Source: Deltaproteobacteria bacterium
GTDB lineage: Bacteria > Desulfobacterota > Desulfovibrionia > Desulfovibrionales > Desulfovibrionaceae
Assembly (NCBI GenBank): GCA_020861205.1
Contig: JAJBSY010000149.1
Location: 1-8,448, forward strand
DNA length: 8,448 nt
Direction: 5' to 3'
In this document: piece after piece, positions 5,254-8,448 of the stretch
How the letters are laid out: each line of letters opens with the position of its first letter
Numbering within the stretch: position 1 is the stretch's first letter
Made by a program: the position numbers and the translations under genes
The notes under the pieces: generated by a model
What the model saw: the letters and a program-made list of their open reading frames with translations, nothing else
Databases searched by the model: none
What the model was told of the DNA's origin: nothing

Positions 5254-6576
5254 TCAAACGCCCGCCGGAGGCGGCTCCAGGCAGTCCGGCCGGAGCGCGA
5301 AGAAATCGCCGAGCATGTAAAGGGAGCCGCACACCAGGACCGGGTGGCGTTCCGGGTTTGCCGCGACCTCCGCCGCCATATACGACGCGATGTGATCGCG
5401 CGCCTTGGCAAGGGCCTCGGCCATGTCCCGCACGGGCACGGCGGAAAGCCCCACGGCGCGGGCCAGGGTTTCCGGTTCCATGGCGCGCGGGTTGTCCTTG
5501 ATGGGCGGCACAAAGACGGGGCCGGTCGCGAGAGCCCGCAGATGGGCCGCCATGGCCGCCGGGCTTTTGTCCTCCAGGCAGGAAAAGATGACGGCGGACG
5601 GCGCAATGCCCTCGGCCGCCAGCGCTTCGCCCAGCGCGGCCATGCCGTGGCCGTTATGGGCCCCGTCAAGCAGCAGGGGCGGATGGCTGTAAGCGGCGGA
5701 AGCGGGAACGAATTGCATCCTGCCGGGGATGAACGCGGTGGCGAGGGCCCGGGTTTCCCTCTCCTCGCAAGGGCGCCAGCCGTTGTCGCGGGCCATGCGC
5801 CGCCAGACGGCCAGGGCCAGCCCGGCATTGGCGTACTGATGGCCGCCGGCGAGCCCGAGGGGCACGGCGCCGTCACGGATCCGGGGCGGGAGGCTGTCCC
5901 GCGCTCCGGTTTCATACAGGGCCGAGCCGTTTTGGGCGGCGGCCTCCCGTAAGACGCGGGCGGCTTCGGGGGGTTGAATCGCGCTGAAGACGGGCAGACC
6001 AGCCCGGATGGCCCCGGCCTTGTCCCTGGCGATGGCCGTGACGGTATCGCCGAGGATGCGGCAGTGGTCCAGCCCGATTGGGGTATAGGTGACCATATCG
6101 ACGGGCAGGGCGGTAACCGCGTCCCAGGTGCCGCCAAGGCCTGTTTCCAGGACGGCGACATCCACGGGATTACCGGCGCCTCCTCCGAAAACGAGAGCCG
6201 CGAGGGCGGTAAGAAACTCGAAATAGGTAAGCTTCTCGCCGCCCGCTTCCATCACCCGGTTGGCGGGCGCCACCACCGCGCTCTCCCCGATGGGAACGCC
6301 GTCGAGACGGATGCGTTCGCGGAAGGACACAAAATCCGGGGAGGTGTAAAGGCCCGTCCGCAAGCCGTGGGCCTGGGCCAGCGCGGCGATAAACGTGGCG
6401 GTGGAGCCTTTGCCGTTCGTTCCCGCGATTTGAACCGCGGCCGCAGGCCTACCCGGGGAAAGGCGGCCGAGCACGTCGCGCAAGCGGCCCAGTTCCGGGC
6501 GCATACGAAAAAGGCCGAGCGTGCCCAGGTAGTCGGCAAGCTCGGCAAACGATGCGAAACGGCGGGAAGGCGACAT
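5254..6576 (-). CDS. folC: folylpolyglutamate synthase / dihydrofolate synthase
   Basis: This 440-residue cytoplasmic ATP-dependent ligase of the Mur-ligase superfamily adds glutamate to dihydropteroate and/or folates. The N-terminal ATPase domain has the P-loop GTNGKGST (52-59, Lys56). The signature segments YTSPDFVSFRERI, ETGLGG (144-149), GLDHCRILGDT (168-178) and ARDKAGAI (183-190, Lys186) follow. The C-terminal domain carries IPGRMQ, LLDGAHN (302-308) and CGSLYMLGD (416-424). It differs from the consensus at some usually fixed positions: TSPD where TSPH is usual, GGTWDA where GGRLDA is usual, and AHNG where AHNP is common. The start lacks a ribosome site and lies 20 bases after the lipoprotein stop, suggesting coupling. 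It is probably co-transcribed with that gene and with galE. Confidence 0.92.
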   Translation of the reverse strand: MSPSRRFASFAELADYLGTLGLFRMRPELGRLRDVLGRLSPGRPAAAVQIAGTNGKGSTATFIAALAQAHGLRTGLYTSPDFVSFRERIRLDGVPIGESAVVAPANRVMEAGGEKLTYFEFLTALAALVFGGGAGNPVDVAVLETGLGGTWDAVTALPVDMVTYTPIGLDHCRILGDTVTAIARDKAGAIRAGLPVFSAIQPPEAARVLREAAAQNGSALYETGARDSLPPRIRDGAVPLGLAGGHQYANAGLALAVWRRMARDNGWRPCEERETRALATAFIPGRMQFVPASAAYSHPPLLLDGAHNGHGMAALGEALAAEGIAPSAVIFSCLEDKSPAAMAAHLRALATGPVFVPPIKDNPRAMEPETLARAVGLSAVPVRDMAEALAKARDHIASYMAAEVAANPERHPVLVCGSLYMLGDFFALRPDCLEPPPAGV

Positions 6577-6596
6577 GGCGGAAAGGCTGCGGCGCC

Positions 6597-7007
6597 TTAA
6601 AAGCCCATGAGCGAGAAATTGAAATCAACAACCTTTTTCGCGGGATCGAACACGATGGTCAGAAGCAGCGGTTGCCCCGGGCTTTCAGGCTGCGGTTCCC
6701 GCACGTATTTGCCGATAACGAGGGTCTGGCCGCCGCCGCTCTTCGAGGCGTAAACGTAATCGGCTTTTTTGCGGGAGTACCGCCACACTTCGCGGCCGCC
6801 TTCCCACGTTTCGGTGGAATCGGCGGGGCCGAGCGCATCAAGCACGCGGGAAACGGGCGAACCCAGGGGGATTTCGATTTTGTCCGAATGAACCGGGGTT
6901 TGGCGTTCGCTCGGCGGAACGGGATCAAGGGTTCCTTCCGGGGATGAACCGTTGCAGGCGGCCAACAGCAGGCAACAGGTGCAGGCGATTATGGGAAAAA
7001 TACGCAT
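6597..7007 (-). CDS. outer-membrane-type lipoprotein, BamE/SmpA-like region
   Basis: This 136-residue exported lipoprotein has an N-terminal hydrophobic signal (3-17) ending in the lipobox LLAAC, with Cys18 as the acylated residue. Asn rather than Asp follows it, so retention in the inner membrane is not predicted. After a Pro/Ser-rich linker, residues 43-86 (PLGSPVSRVLDALGPADS, then EVWRYSRKKADYVY) resemble the SmpA/OmlA/BamE pattern of a short helix, G-P turn and W-x-Y strand. The C-terminal strand segment LLLTIVFDPAKKVVDFNFS fits the same small alpha/beta fold. Family assignment is tentative; a true BamE role in outer-membrane protein assembly is not shown. The ATG has AGGA about six bases upstream. 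It heads the - strand series with folC and galE, and repeat copy B lies 95 bases upstream. Confidence 0.83.
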   Translation of the reverse strand: MRIFPIIACTCCLLLAACNGSSPEGTLDPVPPSERQTPVHSDKIEIPLGSPVSRVLDALGPADSTETWEGGREVWRYSRKKADYVYASKSGGGQTLVIGKYVREPQPESPGQPLLLTIVFDPAKKVVDFNFSLMGF

Positions 7008-7042
7008 TATGTTCCTCTTTTGGATACGGCGCTCGCGGCGCC

Positions 7043-7071
7043 TTTATACGAACGCCCTACCTTACGGGAAA
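7043..7071 (-). promoter_or_regulatory. candidate promoter for the lipoprotein-folC-galE series
   Basis: Read on the - strand, TATAAA (plus 7048-7043) is a strong -10, with TTTCCC (plus 7071-7066) 17 bases upstream as a weak -35. It lies about 35 bases before the lipoprotein start and between that gene and repeat copy B. If correct, the repeat lies upstream of the transcript rather than in its leader. Confidence 0.4.
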
Positions 7072-7102
7072 AGCATCCCCTCGGCAAGACGGCAAAAGTC
7101 CG

Positions 7103-7222
7103 GGTACCGCCTCAATGTGCGTGATACTTCGTCTGGCTCGTCCCGCGCGAAGATCCCGTATGTCTTGATACGTGCCGCTTCGCGGAACTCGCCTCCTTGT
7201 CTGAGGCAAATTGCGTCATACC
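7103..7222 (-). repeat. dispersed structured repeat, copy B
   Basis: This copy reads on the - strand. It shares with copy A the exact 14-base string GTATCAAGACATAC (plus 7171-7158) and AGTTCCGCG (plus 7189-7181). With copy C it shares CAATTTG (plus 7213-7207) and TCAGACA. The central hairpin pairs CGCGAAG (7146-7152) with CTTCGCG (7178-7184), with GTAT/ATAC inside. The outer arms are less regular than in A and C: GGTA (7103-7106) with TACC (7219-7222), and CAAT (7113-7116) with ATTG (7210-7213), separated by unpaired bases. An open frame across it encodes a 62-residue peptide containing ARIKTYGIFARDEPDEV, which is not treated as a gene. Confidence 0.72.
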
Positions 7223-7357
7223 AAAGCCCGGCCCGGCGATGAAGGATCATCCTAAGGCGTGAAGCGCGTCCCCCGTGTCACATGGCCGTGCCGCCGCCCT
7301 TGCCCTCCGTTCCCCTCCCATGTACACCGGAAGCATCATGAACGGGAAGGTGTTGCC
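7223..7357 (+). promoter_or_regulatory. leader/promoter region of the M15 peptidase gene
   Basis: There is no gene here. The best promoter guess is TTGCCC (7300-7305), 17 bases, then TACACC (7323-7328), which is weak. A short palindrome, AGGAT-C-ATCCT, lies at about 7243-7253. GGAAGG (7345-7350) is the ribosome site for the ATG at 7358. No terminator is seen between the divergent transcripts, and none is needed. Confidence 0.3.
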
Positions 7358-8194
7358 ATGCGCGGGGTAGGGACGGCTTTTTTTCTGGCGGTATTTTTTG
7401 GAGCCATATTGTCGCCGTTTTTCCGGGCGGAAGCGGCGGCGCCCGGGGAAAGGGCGGAGGCGATCCTGAAGGAGGCCGCCGTTTTCGTGGTAGCGTACCC
7501 GGACGCCGGGCTTTCCGTGACCCACGGCGATGATGGTGTGTATATTTCCTTCGGCCAGAAGGGACGCTTCCTGTACAGCCCTTGGGAGGGCTGCCCCGGC
7601 GTTTCCCCGGCTGACACGGGGGATGCGCCGCTCTGCGCCGTTTTGCGGCAGCCGTATCCCGCAGGCGCGGGAGGACGCCGCCCCGATCCGGGGTTTGACC
7701 CGGGAAGGGTGCGCAGCGAAGCGTTTTTGAAGGCACTGTATGGGGAGACCGCGGCGGATGTGGCCAAAGACCTGGCGCCGGTGCGCCTTTTGGGAGAGAC
7801 CTGGAAGTTTTCGGCGCGGCACGGCGCCGCCGACGCCTTGCGCCGCGTCGCGGCCAAGCTGGAAAAAGCGGTCGCGGCGGATCCGAAGCTGAAGGCGTAT
7901 GTCCTTCCCGGCGGCGGCACGTATGCCTGGCGGACGATACAGGGCTCGCCGCACCTTTCGGCCCACTCCTTCGGCATCTGCATCGACCTGAACGTGGAAA
8001 AGGGCGTTTACTGGCTCTGGCACCCGGACCCGGCGACCGTGGAAAAAATTCGGGTCGGGTACCCCCAGGAAATCGTGGATGCCTTTGAATCGGAAGGGTT
8101 CATCTGGGGCGGCAAATGTCATTCCTTCGACTTCATGCACTTCGAATACCGGCCGGAACTTGTGGGGCCCGCGCGCCGGGAGACGAGGCGCTGA
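7358..8194 (+). CDS. secreted M15-family zinc peptidase (D-alanyl-D-alanine carboxypeptidase-like)
   Basis: This is a 278-residue exported protein. Residues 1-28 form a signal peptide with a hydrophobic core (8-22) and a probable AEA cleavage site at about 25-27. The C-terminal catalytic domain (about 150-268) has the M15 zinc site: SAHSFGICIDLN (201-212) supplies His203 and Asp210, and DFMHFEY (258-264) supplies the third ligand, His261. The upstream WGG (250-252) is also typical. Such enzymes trim peptidoglycan stem peptides in the periplasm, as D,D-carboxypeptidases or L-Ala-D-Glu endopeptidases; the exact bond cut is not evident. The N-terminal 120 residues after the signal match no domain I recognise. 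ATG 7358 is chosen over an upstream in-frame start at 7259 because it has GGAAGG seven bases ahead and places the signal peptide at the N-terminus. It is transcribed alone, divergent from the lipoprotein operon. Confidence 0.88.
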   Translation: MRGVGTAFFLAVFFGAILSPFFRAEAAAPGERAEAILKEAAVFVVAYPDAGLSVTHGDDGVYISFGQKGRFLYSPWEGCPGVSPADTGDAPLCAVLRQPYPAGAGGRRPDPGFDPGRVRSEAFLKALYGETAADVAKDLAPVRLLGETWKFSARHGAADALRRVAAKLEKAVAADPKLKAYVLPGGGTYAWRTIQGSPHLSAHSFGICIDLNVEKGVYWLWHPDPATVEKIRVGYPQEIVDAFESEGFIWGGKCHSFDFMHFEYRPELVGPARRETRR

Positions 8195-8323
8195 GCCGCC
8201 GGATCACTTTGCAAAAGCGCGGAGGCCGCCGAGGACATGGCGCGTCATGCCGTCAGGCGTGGCCGCGCCCGGTCGCGGTTGTCGGAAGAAAGCGCGCAGG
8301 TGAAGGGCCGCCCCCGGCTGCAA

Positions 8324-8340
8324 TCAACAGTCACTGTTGA
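8324..8340. promoter_or_regulatory. 17-bp perfect palindrome, candidate operator
   Basis: TCAACAGTCACTGTTGA reads as 8-bp arms (8324-8331 and 8333-8340) around a single central C. Its half-site CAACAG recurs at 8363-8368, so CTGTTG (8334-8339) could pair with either copy. It lies about 55 bases upstream of the promoter-like stretch at 8396-8425 and well after the M15 gene. That suits a regulator-binding site for a gene beyond the right edge. No regulator is assigned. Confidence 0.45.
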
Positions 8341-8395
8341 ACGCCGCCCCGTTGTGGTTTAACAACAGATAACAAAATTCCGAAGTTTTTTGCCG

Positions 8396-8425
8396 TTGCG
8401 GATCGCTTTGTTCTCTGTGTTATAC
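8396..8425 (+). promoter_or_regulatory. candidate promoter for a gene beyond the right edge
   Basis: TTGCGG (8396-8401) and TTATAC (8420-8425) are 18 bases apart in an AT-rich stretch (about 8350-8430) that contrasts with the GC-rich surroundings. An ATG follows at 8443 (ATGGCA, then the window ends). It is too close to the edge, and lacks a clear ribosome site, so it cannot be called a start. The rest of 8195-8448 shows no gene and no T-tailed terminator. Confidence 0.45.
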
Positions 8426-8448
8426 AAGGGCTGGTGTGGAAAATGGCA

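Noticed and set aside
4492..5952. A 486-codon + strand frame crossing galE and folC
   Set aside because: It runs antisense across two confident genes and their spacer, has no motifs, and has no ribosome site at its start.
7062..7250. A 62-residue - strand frame containing ARIKTYGIFARDEPDEV, similar to a peptide readable at 852-968
   Set aside because: The similarity comes from the DNA repeat. Copy C differs in length by four bases across the same part, breaking the frame, and compensating changes favour structure over coding. A small repeated ORF is not fully excluded.
7247..8140. A 297-codon - strand frame opposite the M15 peptidase gene
   Set aside because: It is an antisense shadow of a gene with a signal peptide and zinc-site motifs, and has arginine-rich composition without domain signals.
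1..8448. CRISPR array, tRNA or rRNA genes, insertion sequence or prophage genes
   Set aside because: There are no regularly spaced direct repeats, no tRNA-like cloverleaf or rRNA segments, and no transposase, integrase or phage structural protein in any frame examined.

Overview
The window is high-GC bacterial DNA carrying nine intact protein genes and no RNA genes, CRISPR array or transposase. The gene content points to an anaerobic, redox-specialised bacterium: a ferredoxin-thioredoxin-reductase-type FeS disulfide reductase with a private glutaredoxin, and a long PLP enzyme of a type I associate with sulfate-reducing Desulfobacterota. A member of the Desulfovibrionaceae is my best guess. 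This is inference from gene content and style, not a database match.

Layout, left to right. (1) 76-680, + strand: a glutaredoxin-like protein and an FTR catalytic subunit, overlapping by 4 bases (ATGA), closed by a 20-bp perfect hairpin terminator at 695-737. (2) 738-1085: a non-coding stretch with inverted repeats, copy A of a dispersed structured repeat, and a candidate promoter for the next gene. (3) 1086-1751, +: a GntR/FCD-type regulator, convergent with (4) 1807-2460, -: a HAD phosphatase of the phosphoglycolate-phosphatase type. (5) 2461-2706: a divergent intergenic region holding repeat copy C and a candidate promoter. (6) 2707-4176, +: a 489-residue PLP-dependent fold-type II enzyme of unassigned substrate. 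(7) On the - strand, transcribed right to left, a probable operon of an outer-membrane-type lipoprotein (7007 to 6597), folC (6576 to 5254) and galE (5187 to 4201). (8) 7008-7357: a divergent intergenic region holding repeat copy B. (9) 7358-8194, +: a secreted M15-family D,D-carboxypeptidase-like zinc peptidase. (10) 8195-8448: non-coding, ending in a 17-bp palindrome and a promoter-like AT-rich stretch that probably serves a gene beyond the right edge.

The most notable observation is not a protein. Three intergenic regions each carry a related element of about 105-125 bp (848-972 on +, 2485-2589 on -, 7103-7222 on -). Each copy has outer arms that can pair with one another, clearly in A and C and interrupted in B, around a central hairpin whose arms change in compensating ways between copies. 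All three lie a short distance upstream of a gene read in the same orientation (GntR regulator, HAD phosphatase, lipoprotein). It behaves like a dispersed structured repeat (MITE/REP-like) or a recurring leader RNA, and I do not recognise it as a named family.

Functionally the genes are mostly housekeeping: thiol redox control, one-carbon cofactor synthesis, sugar-nucleotide supply for the envelope, and envelope lipoprotein and peptidoglycan-related functions. The regulator and the PLP enzyme have no assigned partner in the window.
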